From contig CM055888.1 in assembly GCA_029582165.1 (NCBI GenBank), positions 16,105,501-16,169,500 on the forward strand: a DNA stretch of 64,000 bases, given 5' to 3'. Every line of letters begins with the position of its first letter. The stretch's first letter is position 1. Source of the stretch: Portulaca oleracea (taxonomy: Eukaryota; Streptophyta; Magnoliopsida; Caryophyllales; Portulacaceae). The translations under genes and the position numbers were made by a program. The notes beneath the pieces are model-generated. The model made no database searches. It saw only the letters and a program-made list of their open reading frames with translations, and had not been told where the DNA came from. Below are positions 49,060 through 60,634 of this stretch, piece after piece.

Positions 49060-50367
49060 TGATAAGAGCATTATTTGCACTTATTTTTAGGTGTTTTAGA
49101 AGCATAATCATGGTAAATTTGGGCTAAAAAGGTGTTTAATCTTCCCCATTTCTCTATTTACGCTTGGTCTTTGCGTTTTTGGCAATGATTTGCAGGTTTA
49201 GAGCAAAAAGTTGATTTTTGGAGCAAATTTGGTAAGGCCAAGGGTACCACGGGCATCAACTACTGTTGATAAGACCGTGGTAAAAATTTCAGCAAGAAAT
49301 GAGTAGAAAATAGCGAGACAGCGCCAACCTCGGGCTTCCCGTGGTGACAGCCACGGACCGTGGTTGACGCTGTTTCCTCGCGCTGGCAGTTATTCTCACG
49401 GGAATTAACTGGGAAAGAGAGAGACATCAGTTAATCACTTATTCTGGGCGAAAAAGAGAGATTTTTGAAAGGAATTCTCCACCAAAAACACCTTCATTCA
49501 TCAAGAATCAATTCGAAGGCATTGAAGATTTGGAATTCGAGAAGAAGCACGTAACACTCTTGTGAAGTTCTTAAGAGGATCCTACGAATTTCTCCTTAGT
49601 GTTTGCTTTACTCTTCTCACTTTCTCTTTCTTAATTCTAGAATTGATTACCATGTTTAGAACGTATTTCTTGTTTTCAATGAATACTTGTGAGTAGATTT
49701 CGTTATTTCTATGGTTTTATGAACCATCAATATGGAATTTGATTAGAAATGTTCTAGTTTGTACTTGAATTCTCAATTGAATCAATAGAAGGTTGCGTTT
49801 TTCTTGCTTACGAATGTTCTTAAGGCCTTGGATGTTTGTAATTCAGAGATTAACCTAAGAAGTACCGAAAGGTGAATTAGGGGAATTTGACCACCCATCC
49901 TTCTACCTAGGCCTATGAAAGTTGAAAAAGGAGTAGTAGACTAGGGAATCATTAGATAACTCGACCTTGCTTAAACCTTCAATTCTGTTTAACCTGAAAA
50001 GCAGACGAAAGTTGTTGATTAGGTTAGTCAGGATAATTCTATTTAGCATCGAAAGGGCGATATAATTTAGAGGTTATCGATTCTTGATCCATTTGAGTTA
50101 CTTTCTTTTGCATGCTTTAATTTGGCTTTCAGACCCTGTTGTTAGGTGAGTAAAACCCTAGAAGACTTTATCCATCGAATTACCTCGAGTTAATCCTTTC
50201 ATGTCCACCGTAGTTTTAGTTAGTTCATTAGAAATTATTAAAAATCATCAAACCCGATTGGCTTAGCAATTAAGTAGAGGGATAGTTCACTGCGTTACTA
50301 GACTAAGTCCCTCTGTGATCGACCTTGACATTGCTACAATAGTACCCGTGCGCTTGCGGCCCTGTCA
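49060..50367 (+). repeat. Athila 5' LTR
   Basis: 1308 bp, TGATAAGAGC...GCCCTGTCA. Contains the ACCACGGGCATC...GACCGTGG and CCTCGGGC...CCACGGACCGTGG hairpin sequences near 49246-49370. Confidence 0.95.
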
Positions 50368-50373
50368 AGTTTT

Positions 50374-50391
50374 TGGCGCCATTGCCGGGGA
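50374..50391 (+). other. Athila primer-binding site
   Basis: TGGCGCCATTGCCGGGGA, 6 bp after the LTR, is the usual Athila primer site (tRNA-Asp type) with a small change. Confidence 0.85.
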
Positions 50392-50529
50392 CTTTGTCCC
50401 TAGTAGCCATTAAGCGAAGACTCTTAGATTGACTAAGCTGTTTTTTTTAATTTTATTTTCTTTCTTTTTCTTTCCTTTACTTGTGATTGATTGTGTTTCA
50501 TTTCTTGTTTTGTTAGGTACTCTTGGTGT

Positions 50530-51509
50530 ATGCAAAAATCTCCGGAATTTGAGTTCGACCCCGAGATTGAATGCACTTTCCTTTCTCGGAGAAAGAGGCT
50601 GCGAACAGAGAAAGATAGCAAGAAGCAAGAAGAGGAGTCTGCATCACAATCGAAAATGGCCGTGGAGAAGCACAGCCAAAGACATTGGAACAATACATGG
50701 CCCCAAATGTCACAGATCCTCCAACGGCCATCAACCCTCCCAACATCGCCAACAATGGTTTTGAGCTGAAGAATTCCTTGATTAATCTGGTCAAAGCTTC
50801 ACCATTTCGTGGTCACACTAGTGAGGACCCCAACCGACACCTCCGTATCTTTCGCCAGGCATGCGATACGTTCAAGGCGAACGGGGCCTCTCCGGATGCA
50901 ATCAAGTTGCGGTTGTTTCCGTTTTCATTGGAGGATCGAGCATGGGAGTGGCTAGACTCTCTTCCGCCGAACTCCATCACCACTTTCGATCAGATGGCGA
51001 GCGCATTTCTTAACAAATATTTCCCGCCAAGTAAGCTGACAAGCCTCCGCAACCAAATATCCACCTTCGTCCAAGAGTCGGATGAGAACCTGTACGAGGC
51101 TTGGGAACGGTTCAAGGATCTACTTCGCTGGTGTCCACATCATGATCTTGAGCCATGGGTGCCCATCCATGCCTTCTACAATGGAGTGGATGATCAGTTG
51201 AGGGCGATGATTCTCGCAGCAGTTGGGGGGAACATCATGAACAAAGCGGTCGATGATCTCTATTCTTTGATCGAGCAAATGGCATCCAACAGTCATCAAT
51301 GGTCCAAGCCCCGTTCCTCGAGAACGGGAGGTAAGTATGATGTTGATGCCATTTCTGTTTTGACTGCTAAAATAGATGTTGTGACTCAGAAGATAGACCG
51401 TTTGCATGTAAGTCCCAATCCTCCCCTACCGTGTGCTTCTTGTAATTCATTTGAGCATGAGACCTTGTTTTGTCCTGTTGGGTTAGCTAGTCCCGAGACT
51501 TCGGACTAG
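50530..51509 (+). pseudogene. Athila gag (capsid and zinc knuckle), broken
   Basis: The N-terminus begins at ATG 50530 (MQKSPEFEFDPEIE). The frame shifts near 50672 into LEQYMAPNVTDPPTA and then runs through the capsid core (FPFSLEDRAWEWLDSLPPNS, MASAFLNKYFPPSK) to a CX2CX4HX4C zinc knuckle (CASCNSFEHETLFC). It stops at TAG 51507-51509, although the same frame stays open beyond. Length and motifs are normal for Athila gag; the frameshift and stop disable it. Confidence 0.9.
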
Positions 51510-53030
51510 ACCAATTATATTGGAAACCCAAGACAGAACTTTGACCCATACTCTAATGTTTACAACTCGGGATTTAGATATCATCCTAATTCCTATCGGA
51601 ATAACAATCCCACGGGACCGCACCAACAACAACAGACCCAAAGACCACCTGGTTTTCAAAGACAACAAGCCCAACCCCAACCCCAGCCTCGACAAACCCA
51701 AGAGCCTGACTGGAAGGCATTGGTGGAACGTATGGTTGTGTCTCAAAATCAGCAAGAAGAGACTATCAAGCTTTTAGTTGATAGAGTTGACCAGTTGGCC
51801 ACTCACAACAAAATGCTTGAATCTCAGATTGCTAGTCAGGCTAGTACTTCCACCACTCCTCCAGGAAAGCTTCCTAGTCAACCTGTTGCGAACCCAAAGG
51901 ACCAATGCAATGCCATAACCTTAAGAAGCGGGACGCAATTGGCGGGGCCTAGGAGTGTGTGTGATGAGCATGTTGTTGATGTGCATGATGATGATGTTGC
52001 TGAGAATGTAGTTGATGTTGAGAATGTTGTGAATGATGTAAGTGCTGATGTGAGTAATGATGTGCATGAAGAGGTAAATGTGCCTCCTAAATTACCTGTG
52101 ATTGATGTTAATGTGCAAGGTGAAAAATCTAACGATGCAACAAAAATTCCCCAAAGAGTTTACACTCCACCCTTGCCTTTCCCTCAAAGATTGGCTAAGG
52201 CTAAGAGTGATAAGCAATTTGGGAAGTTCTTGGAGGTCCTCAAGAAACTTCATATTAACATTCCCTTCACCGATGCCCAGTCTCAAATGCCTTCCTACGC
52301 TAAACTTTTGAAAGAAATTTTGACAAACAAAAGGAAGTTGGAAGAGCATGAGACAGTGGCATTAACGGAACAGTGTAGTGCCATGCTCCAAAATAAGCTT
52401 CCCCTGAAGCTTAAGGATCCCGGTAGCTTCACCATTCCTTGTGAAGTTGGAAAGATCTCCATTGATCGTGCATTATGTGATCTTGGTTCTAGTGTGAGTC
52501 TTATGCCTCTCTCTTTGTCCCAAAAGCTTGCTATAGGTCAACTAAAGCCCACTACCATTTCTCTCCAGTTGGCCGACCGATCGGTCAAGTTTCCCATAGG
52601 AATTTTAGAGGATGTCCCCATTAAGTTGGGTAGCTTCTTTGTTCCTGTTGACTTTGTTATTCTAGAGATGGAGGAAGACACCCGTATCCCTATTATTCTT
52701 GGTAGACCTTTCATGGCTACGGCTGGGTGTTGCATTGATGTGAAGAATGGTAGGATGTCCTTTAGTATAGGAGGTGAGAGAGCTGAGTTTAATTTGTTTG
52801 AAGTTGCTAAATTCCCTGCATTTTCTGATGATTGCTTTAGAGTGGATATCATTGATTCCATTCTTAGGGAAGATAGCACTAACATTCGTTCTCACGATCC
52901 TCTTGAGCTTTGTTTGTTGTCTAATAGTAAAACCCAGGATCACGATCCCGAGGTTACCCATTGTGTGGCTCTTGCAGCCATCCCCAGAAGTTCCACCAAC
53001 AGTGGAAACAGTGGAGGTACTAGAGGTTGA
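51510..53030 (+). pseudogene. Athila gag C-terminus and aspartic protease region, broken
   Basis: Continues the gag frame past the TAG: a Gln/Pro-rich part (51625-51720), a coiled segment (LLVDRVDQLATHNKMLESQI), a Val/Asp-rich repeat region (51960-52090), then the retropepsin domain with active-site DLGSSVSLMPLSL at about 52480 and ILGRPFMATA at about 52697. A frameshift near 52985 ends this frame at 53030, while the pol reading continues in the +1 frame. Confidence 0.9.
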
Positions 53031-53960
53031 AAGCAAAAGCAAGCAAGCTTCGAGCGAGAAGGAAGCTCCGAAGGTAGAACTGAAACCTCTCCCTTCTTCC
53101 TTAAGGTATGAATTTCTTGGCCCCAATTCTTCTTATCCTGTGATTGTGAATGCAAACTTGAATGATGCTGAGATTGATTCATTGTTGAGAGTCCTTAGGT
53201 TGCATCGTAAGGCCATTGGCTATACCATAGACGACCTTAAAGGAATTAGTCCCTCAGTTTGCATGCATAGGATTTTGATGGAAGATGATTATAAACCCAC
53301 CATTCAAATTCAAAGAAGGTTAAACCCTAACATGAAAGAGGTGGTGAAAAAAGAGGTCTTGAAATTACTTGATGCTGGGATTATCTACCCTATTTCTGAT
53401 AGTGAGTGGGTGAGTCCAGTGCATGTTGTGCCAAAGAAAGGGGGGATGACTGTGGTGAAAAATGAGAATAATGAGTTGATTCCTACCAGGACTGTTACGG
53501 GGTGGAGGATATGTATTCATTATCGCAAACTAATGATGCCACCCGTAAAGATCACTTCCCTCTTCCTTTCATTGACCAAATGCTTGAAAGACTGGCGAAT
53601 AATTCATTCTTTTGTTATCTAGATGGGTATTCTGGGTTTTTCCAAATCCCTATCCACCCTAGTGATCAGGAAAAGACCACCTTCACATGTCCTTACGGTA
53701 CATTTGCCTATAGGAGAATGCCATTTGGGTTGTGTAATGCACCCGTTACTTTTCAACGATGCATGATGGCTATTTTCTCTGATTTTATTGAGGACATTAT
53801 GGAGGTGTTTATGGATGATTTTTCAGTCTGTGGCAATTCTTTTGATCATTGTTTGAGAAATCTTGCTAAAGTGTTGTCTTGATGTGAAGAAGTGAATTTA
53901 GTGTTGAATTGGGAGAAGTGCCATTTCATGGTATAAGAGGGTGTAGTCCTTGGTCATGTT
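52985..53960 (+). pseudogene. Athila reverse transcriptase region, broken
   Basis: RT fingers and palm: DDLKGISPSVCMHRI, LLDAGIIYPISDSEWVSPVH, a frameshift at about 53532, then PLPFIDQMLERLA, YGTFAYRRMPFGLCNAPVTF and the catalytic VFMDDFSV (the FMDD form is normal for this lineage). An in-frame TGA at 53880 and TAA at about 53934 follow. Confidence 0.9.
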
Positions 53961-55946
53961 GTGTCAAGCAAAGGCATTGAGGTTGAAAAAGAAAAGGTTG
54001 AGGTGGTTGAAAGATTACCACCTCCAACATCTGTTAAGCGTGTTAGGAGTTTTCTTGGACACGTTGGTTTCTACCGACGGTTCATAAAAGATTTTTCAAA
54101 AATTGCTAGACCTCTCACTCGATTGCTTGTCAAAGATGTGCCTTTTGAATTTGATGATGTTTTCTTGAGTGCTTTCAACATGTTGAAAGAAGCTTTGATC
54201 ACTGCGCCTATTATGCAAGCCCCGGATTGGAGTTTGCCGTTTGAAGTAACGTATGATGCGAGTGATTACGCATTGGGGGCTGTTTTGGGGCAAAGAAGAG
54301 ATGGCAAGCCTTTCGCCATCTACTATGTAAGCCGAACTCTGGATGAGGCTCAAGTCAACTACGCCACCACGGAGAAGGAGTTCTTGGCGGTCGTTTTCGC
54401 CTTGGAGAAGTTTCGACCATACTTGATCAACTCCAAGGTGATTGTGTTCACCGATCATGCCGCCATTCGACACCTCATGAAGAAGTCGGACTCTAAACCT
54501 CGGCTCATTCGCTGGGTGTTATTACTCCAAGAGTTCGATTTGGAAATTCGGGACAAGCTCGGATTGCAAAACGTGGTGGCCGATCATCTCTCTCGATTGG
54601 AGGATGTTCCGAAGGAGAAGCTCCCTATTGATGATTCTTTTCCGGAAGAGAAGCTTATGGCCGTGTGTACCCCATTCATTCCATGGTATGCCGACTACGT
54701 CAATTATCTTGTGTGTGGAGTGTTGCCACCGGACTTATCATATCAACAAAAGAAGAGGTTCCTATTCGAGGTGAAGAGCTTTGTTTGGGAAGAACCACTT
54801 CTTTTCAAGCTATGTGCCGATGGGGTTTACCGGAGATGCATTCCGGAGGAAGAAGATCAAGGGGTGCTACATCATTGTCATTCCACGACCTATAGTGGAC
54901 ATTTCGGCCCCGATAAAACCGCTTCCAAGGTCTTGCAAGCCGACTTCTATTGGCCGACCCTCACCAAGGATGCAAGGGAGTATGTGCTAGCATGTGATCG
55001 TTGTCAACGGATGGGTAACATTTCCAAGAGGCACGAGATGCCCCAAAGTGGAATTCTTGAGGTTGAGCTCTTCGTTGTGTGGGGGATAGACTTTATGGGT
55101 CCTTTCCCTCCATCTCACAAGAACCTCTACATCCTTGTTGCTGTGGATTACGTATCCAAATGGGTGGAGGCGATTGCATCTCCGACCAATGACTCAAGGG
55201 TCGTCATCAAATTCCTCAAGAAGAACATTTTCGCTCGATTTGGCACTCCTAGAGCCTTATTGAGCGATAATGGCACCCATTTTCGTAACCGGCCGTTAGA
55301 AACTCTGGTGAAGAAGTACGGGGTGTTACATAAGGTGGCAACACCTTACCATCCTCAAACAAGCGGGCAAGTAGAGCTTTCGAATAGGGAGTTGAAGAGC
55401 ATCCTCGAGAAGACGGTTGACCGATCTCGAAAGGATTGGTCATTGAAGCTTGATGACGCCTTGTGGGCGTACCGTACGGCGTTCAAGACTCCCCTTGGCA
55501 CCACTCCATTTCGATTGGTGTATGGGAAGCCGTGTCATTTGCCCGTGGAGTTGGAACATCGAGCATTTTGGGCTGTCCGAACTCTGAATTTTGATGCAAA
55601 GGCAACCGGTGAGAAGCGAATGCTTCAATTGCAAGAATTGGAGGAATTGAGGTTGCAAGCTTATGAGAGTTCGAGGATATATAAGGAAAGGACCAAGAAG
55701 TGGCATGACAAGTTCATCTTGCCAAAGAGGTTCAAGGAAGGCGACATGGTCCTTTTGTTCAACTCAAGGTTGAGATTATTCCCGGGAAAGCTGAAATCCC
55801 GTATCCTCATGGAGCTGTGGAAGTTTGGAGTGAGTCTACCGGCACATTCAAGGTCAATGGGCAGCGACTTAAGCCTTACATCACGAGCCAAATCGAGGAG
55901 AAGGCCGCATGTTATGCCCTCGTCAATCCCTTATGACTTGAGGTAA
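53961..55946 (+). pseudogene. Athila RNase H and integrase region
   Basis: Longest open frame in the window, about 660 codons, but headless (no ATG at its start). It has the RT thumb ([20 protein letters not shown]), RNase H ([46 protein letters not shown]), the integrase HHCC zinc finger ([16 protein letters not shown]...CDRCQRMG) and the DDE core ([44 protein letters not shown]). Near 55800 a small deletion plus frameshift replaces the normal C-terminal tail. Confidence 0.92.
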
Positions 55947-56290
55947 GTATCATCTAGCTTAAGACGTTAAACTAGCGCTTCTTGGGAGGCAACCCAAGCT
56001 TTTTAATTACTTTTCTTTCCCTTTCATTCTTTTAGTTTTTTATAGGAGTTTATCTTTCCTTACTTTTCACTTCTTTCCCCTTTCCTAGTTTTCTCTTTTT
56101 TCCTTAGTTCGTTTCATTTCTTTTTAGTTTTCTTTTCTTTGATCTCTCTTTTGTTTTAACCGTATTTCACTTTTGTATAGTGCGAGGATATTAAAAACGA
56201 AAAAAGAAAAAAAAAAGAGAGAATTTGAGAGAATGAAGGAAAAAAGAGAGTTTGAGGGAGTGAAAGAGTAGAATTTGGGCAAGAGGTTTT

Positions 56291-56306
56291 AGCATGGAGG
56301 GGTTAG
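56291..56306 (+). other. Internal polypurine-like motif 1
   Basis: AGCATGGAGGGGTTAG, nearly the same as the true 3' polypurine tract AGCATGGGGGGGTTG at 60622. It lies in the spacer between integrase and the ORF1-like frame. Confidence 0.6.
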
Positions 56307-56494
56307 ATTGAGGGCGCTTTGATAGTTTAGAGAGTGAAAAGAGTTTTGAGTTAGAGAGAACGAAGAAAAAAAAAAAAGAGAGTTTGAGGGAGTTAGGGGA
56401 GAAAAGAATTGTAAAAGCATGAGTGAAAAAAAGATAGAAAAAAAAGGTGTGGAAGGTGTGCTTCAAAAAACCAGCTCAATATGAAGTTCCAGGG

Positions 56495-56782
56495 CCAACC
56501 TCGGTCTGCCCGAGGTTCTCACCTTGGACCGTGGTGGCCTGGACTTCATTCGTTCAGGAGAAATTGCTTTCCAGCGTCAACCTCGGTCTGCCCAAGGTTC
56601 TCACCTCGGACCGTGGTGGCCTGGACTTCATTCGTTCAGGAAAAACAACACCGTCCAGCGCCAACCTTGGTCTGCCCGTGGTATTGACCACAGACCGTGG
56701 CTCATCCCTTCCTTCCTCCAACTTTTAACCTCAAAAACCCCTTTCCAGCACCAACCACGGGCTGCCCGTGGTGGCTGGAAAT
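56495..56782 (+). repeat. Tandem array of hairpin units in the Athila spacer
   Basis: Four units starting at 56495, 56578, 56661 and 56751, spaced 83, 83 and 90 bp. Each begins CCAACC(T/A)CGG.CTGCCCG and contains GGACCGTGG or a like palindrome. The unit resembles the hairpin block inside the LTRs (49325-49368, 60899-60942). Confidence 0.8.
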
Positions 56783-57336
56783 CAAAAACAAAAAAAAAAG
56801 AGATTTTTTCTACGCGAACCAATAGCCAACCACTGCCGCTCAGTAGTGGCGACGGACTGACAAGGCTGGTTTCACAATAATAAGCAGCCTTTTTTCCCCC
56901 TTTCCCCCATTCAATCCATTCAATTACTTCCTCTTTCCTCTTCTCCCTCGTGCGTGCCCTCAACCCTAACTCCCTCACATCCTTCTCCATCTTTCTCCTT
57001 CATTCCTCCTCTTCTTCTTCTTCCTTCACGAACCCTAAACCTTAACTCCATCCTCTTTCTTCCTCCTTTCTTTCACCCCCATTCGAGCACCACAAACCCT
57101 AACCCCAATCCACCAATTCGACCCAAATCCACCCCCATACCCACCAATACACCATCCACATTCAAGCTCCACGCACCAAACCCTACCCCTATTCGAACCC
57201 CCACGCACCACAACTCCACCTTCACCATTCACATTAGCCACCACATCCACCAATTTCACCCATAACCTCCATTTTTACACTCACCCTTCACTCCCATTTT
57301 CCCCAAAAATCACCTTTGTTGGAGCTTCAAGTTGCC

Positions 57337-58533
57337 ATGGCACCTAAAAAGAGAAGAACTGATGCTGCTAGGTCCTCCAACGAACCAAATTCGAGGGAGC
57401 TTCGTGCTCAACGAGCCGCAAACCGCGCTGCTTTGGAGCAAGGTAATGATCCTATCCCTTTTCAGTTCAATAGCCCAATGCATACTGCTAATTACTTGCG
57501 TTTGAGATCCCGTGGTTTTGTTGCTACTCGTTATGTTGATGATGCTTTGTTGCAATCCATGGGGGTTTTAGATGACATTAAATGGTTGTTTGCCAGAGGG
57601 GGGATGGGTGATTACCTAAACATCAAAGAACCATCCTATTCGGACTTGACTTTGGAGTTCTTGAGCACCCTATACACCGAGGTTCAAAATGGGCGTGATT
57701 GCCAAGAGGGGGTCATTAAGTTCCGTTTGCATGGCCAAGATTATCAATTGAATTTGAGTACCTTTAATAGCATTTTCCACCTCCCGCGTCCCCTTGATGT
57801 TAGTGAGCGTGGTGTGCCTCCAAGGTATGACCCAGATTCTTTCTAGGAAATGATCACCGGGGAGCAACATTTCGACTCTAGTCGGTCTAAGGCGACCGAA
57901 ATCAAAAGCCCCGTGATTAGGTTAGCTCAACGCATCTTTGCGACGAGCTTTTTCACGAGAGATGATAGCATGAATATGCCTCGGGTAGCGGAGTTATTTT
58001 TGATGAGGAAAATGTATGAGGGTAGGTAGATGGACCCTAACTCTTTCTTAATTACACATCTTCAAGAGATAGCTAACAGGAAAAAGGGTAAGATCACTTG
58101 CGGGGGGATTGTCACTAGGATTGCCAAATCTCTAGGAGTTATGCCGAATGAGGGGTTTAGGATTCCCGGGTCTGAGAGGCTTGACCATAGCGCTTTGACC
58201 ACCATGCTCTTCATTGTTTCTAGGGGTGGTAGCATTTACTGGAGGTACCCTAATCGGCAGCTCATGCAGTTGCCCAATGTGGCCCGAACGACTATCCAAA
58301 ACTGGGCCAACTTCTCTTACCTACCGGGAGGGGATGGAGACCCGGTTCCCCTAGACCTTATCGTGTATGATACTGAGTCTGACCATGACGAACCCCAATC
58401 CCCTCAATCACCTGGCCCTTCCTCCTCCCACGCTTTCAACATGGATGACTTTTCTACTGCACTTCGCGAGATCCGCGACGAGCAAACCTCCCTTAGGGAG
58501 TATGTCCGATCGGAACTGAGCTTCGGGGCATGA
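57337..58533 (+). pseudogene. Athila ORF1-like (third ORF) gene with two in-frame stops
   Basis: ATG 57337 (MAPKKRRTDAARSSNEP) opens a frame that stays in register to the TGA at 58531 except for TAG at 57844 and TAG at 58027. It has a basic N-terminus, then GFVATRYVDDALLQSMGV, WLFARGGMGDYLNIKEPSY, LSTFNSIFHLP, ITCGGIVTRIAKSLGV and a Pro/Ser-rich tail. This matches the plant Athila ORF-1 family, found downstream of pol and of unknown function (sometimes compared with an envelope gene). No transmembrane segment is evident. Confidence 0.85.
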
Positions 58534-60621
58534 TTGCGTCGCAAAACCAACATTTGACTAGCATGAGCGAGTGCTTATCCGTGATGCGTGGTTGGTTTGA
58601 GAGCCATGGAGCTCAGATCCCTTACCCTTACCCTCCCGCCCCCTCATGATGCGTGATGTTTGCTCATTGACTTTTCCTTTCCCCCTATGATGTTTACTTC
58701 TTTTTAGCATTAAGGACAATGATGTGTCCTAGCATAGAGGGGTTGGTTGGTTTTGTGTGATTTGGTTGTCTTGTTGATTTGGTTGCCATGTTTCGATGAT
58801 TGGTGATAACTTTTGGGAGAATGACTTGTGTGTATATACATTTGTACATATCTTTCCATCATGCATATAGTTTGCACGGCATATAGTTGTGTTTCATTAG
58901 TCTAGATGTGTCCTTTGTGTTTCTTAATTTTCTTCATAGGTAATCACTTAAACATGTAGATTGCATTTAGTTTAGTTGCATTTAGTTCATCTTACTTAAA
59001 AAAAAAGAAAAAGAAAAAAAAAGAGAAAAAAGAAAAGCCAAAAAAAATATTAGAAAAATCATGCAAAAAGAAAAAAATTAGAATAGCTTTAGGATTAGGT
59101 TAGGTAAGCCTCCGATGATGATTGTAAGCTAGGTAGTATTTCTTGTAGTTTTGTTTAGCCTTTGCGTAGCCCGTTAGTGATTCAAAGATTTGAAAAGAAA
59201 TTTTGAAAACATCTTGATTAGTGATTACATCTTGATAGTGAAGATTTATTGCCCTTCTTAACCCTTTGATGTGAGCTTAGCATTTGTATGTTTATGTTCT
59301 TTGATTGGTTGTTGAGCACAAACCCGTGAGACCATTAAGCCAAAATGACTAATCATTTTCATTAGTCTCATATTTCCATGTGTGACTCAACCTTGGTTGT
59401 GATCTCTAGAACTTGCTTTTCATCTCTTTGAAACTACACTTTGCATCATGCATTGACAACATGATTGAGGCATTCATTCGCACTTATTGTAGCTACATAA
59501 CCAAATAGCCACCCTATTCATGTAATTCTCTGCCTTTAACCCTTCTTCTAGCCTTTGATTACTCCGTTTTCTTGGAATAACCTGAAATTATAAGCCTTGG
59601 CCAATTACATATCTTCCTACCTTAAGCTATTGCTTGGAGTATATTGAGTGTGGTTGATGGGGTTACTTGTGAATACATTCGCAAAATAGTGTGTTGGGAA
59701 AGTCATGAATAGGAAGTGTTGGGATTTTTCTCATTTATGTAGCATGAATGTAGTGACTATGTTAGCAAAACCCGCCAAGTTTTGTAATTAATTTTGTATA
59801 TGATTTTCACTTGCCAATCACTTGCTTCGGAAAAAAAAGGGAGAAATAAAGCATGAATTCAAAAGCAAATAAGAAAAAAGAGAGAGAACAATTCAATAGC
59901 AAATAGAAAATAAAAAAAAGAAAAAAAGGGGAGCACAAGTGTGATGGCAAGTGAGGAGTCTAGTAATGAGGCGGTTTCTAATAAATGTTTCGGGAATGTT
60001 ATGATTGTTTATGGGCAAGTAAGGTTCAATAACATTGAGTGAGGTTGGAAAAGTATAACTCCAAGCTTGGCTTCGAGCTCCACTTATCCAAATACTTTCC
60101 GTCCCTTACCCCTAACCTTAGCCCCGTTACAACCCTGTCAAAGACCTCTTGATTGTTATTTGCATTTTGCATATAGCGGAGAGAATTGAGATGATCATCA
60201 AGCATATGGTAGATTGTTTCCTAGGCTAGATTATTGAGAGAACCAAACATCGAATTCAATTTGAAAACACATGAGAGGAGTGTTTCCACATCCCCAAAAG
60301 TGAGGATTGCACGCAACCGTCTTAGTTTCATACTCATACATGTGTTTTCTCGCTAATTCGGTGACGGAAGGGTGACTAATTTGATCTTGATGGTGTGATT
60401 CCCCTAAACCTTTTTCGAAAATCTCCCTCTATCTTGTGCTAAAATGTTTTAATCGTTTTTGGGCTGTGTTTTGGTTGGACCTAGTTGCTTGAGAGTTCTG
60501 CTAAAGCTTACCTGAGGGGGCTTGTACTTAGGATGTTCGAGTCTTTCTTTTCTTTTTCTTCTCTTGAGTCTGTTTTTCCTAGTTTTGAGTCTAGTACTTG
60601 CTTGGGGACAAGCAAGGTTTT
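58534..60621 (+). other. Athila 3' non-coding spacer, no gene seen
   Basis: Two kilobases without a supported frame. Includes a second internal polypurine-like motif (AGCATAGAGGGGTTGG, 58731-58746) and A-rich tracts at 58996-59080 and 59820-59930. Confidence 0.7.
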
Positions 60622-60634
60622 AGCATGGGGGGGT
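60622..60634 (+). other. Athila 3' polypurine tract
   Basis: AGCATGGGGGGGT directly abuts the TG of the 3' LTR, as needed for plus-strand priming. Confidence 0.85.

Noticed and set aside
57337..58533. Calling the Athila third ORF a true envelope gene
   Set aside because: No signal peptide or membrane segment is visible; the match is to the Athila ORF-1 family of unknown function.
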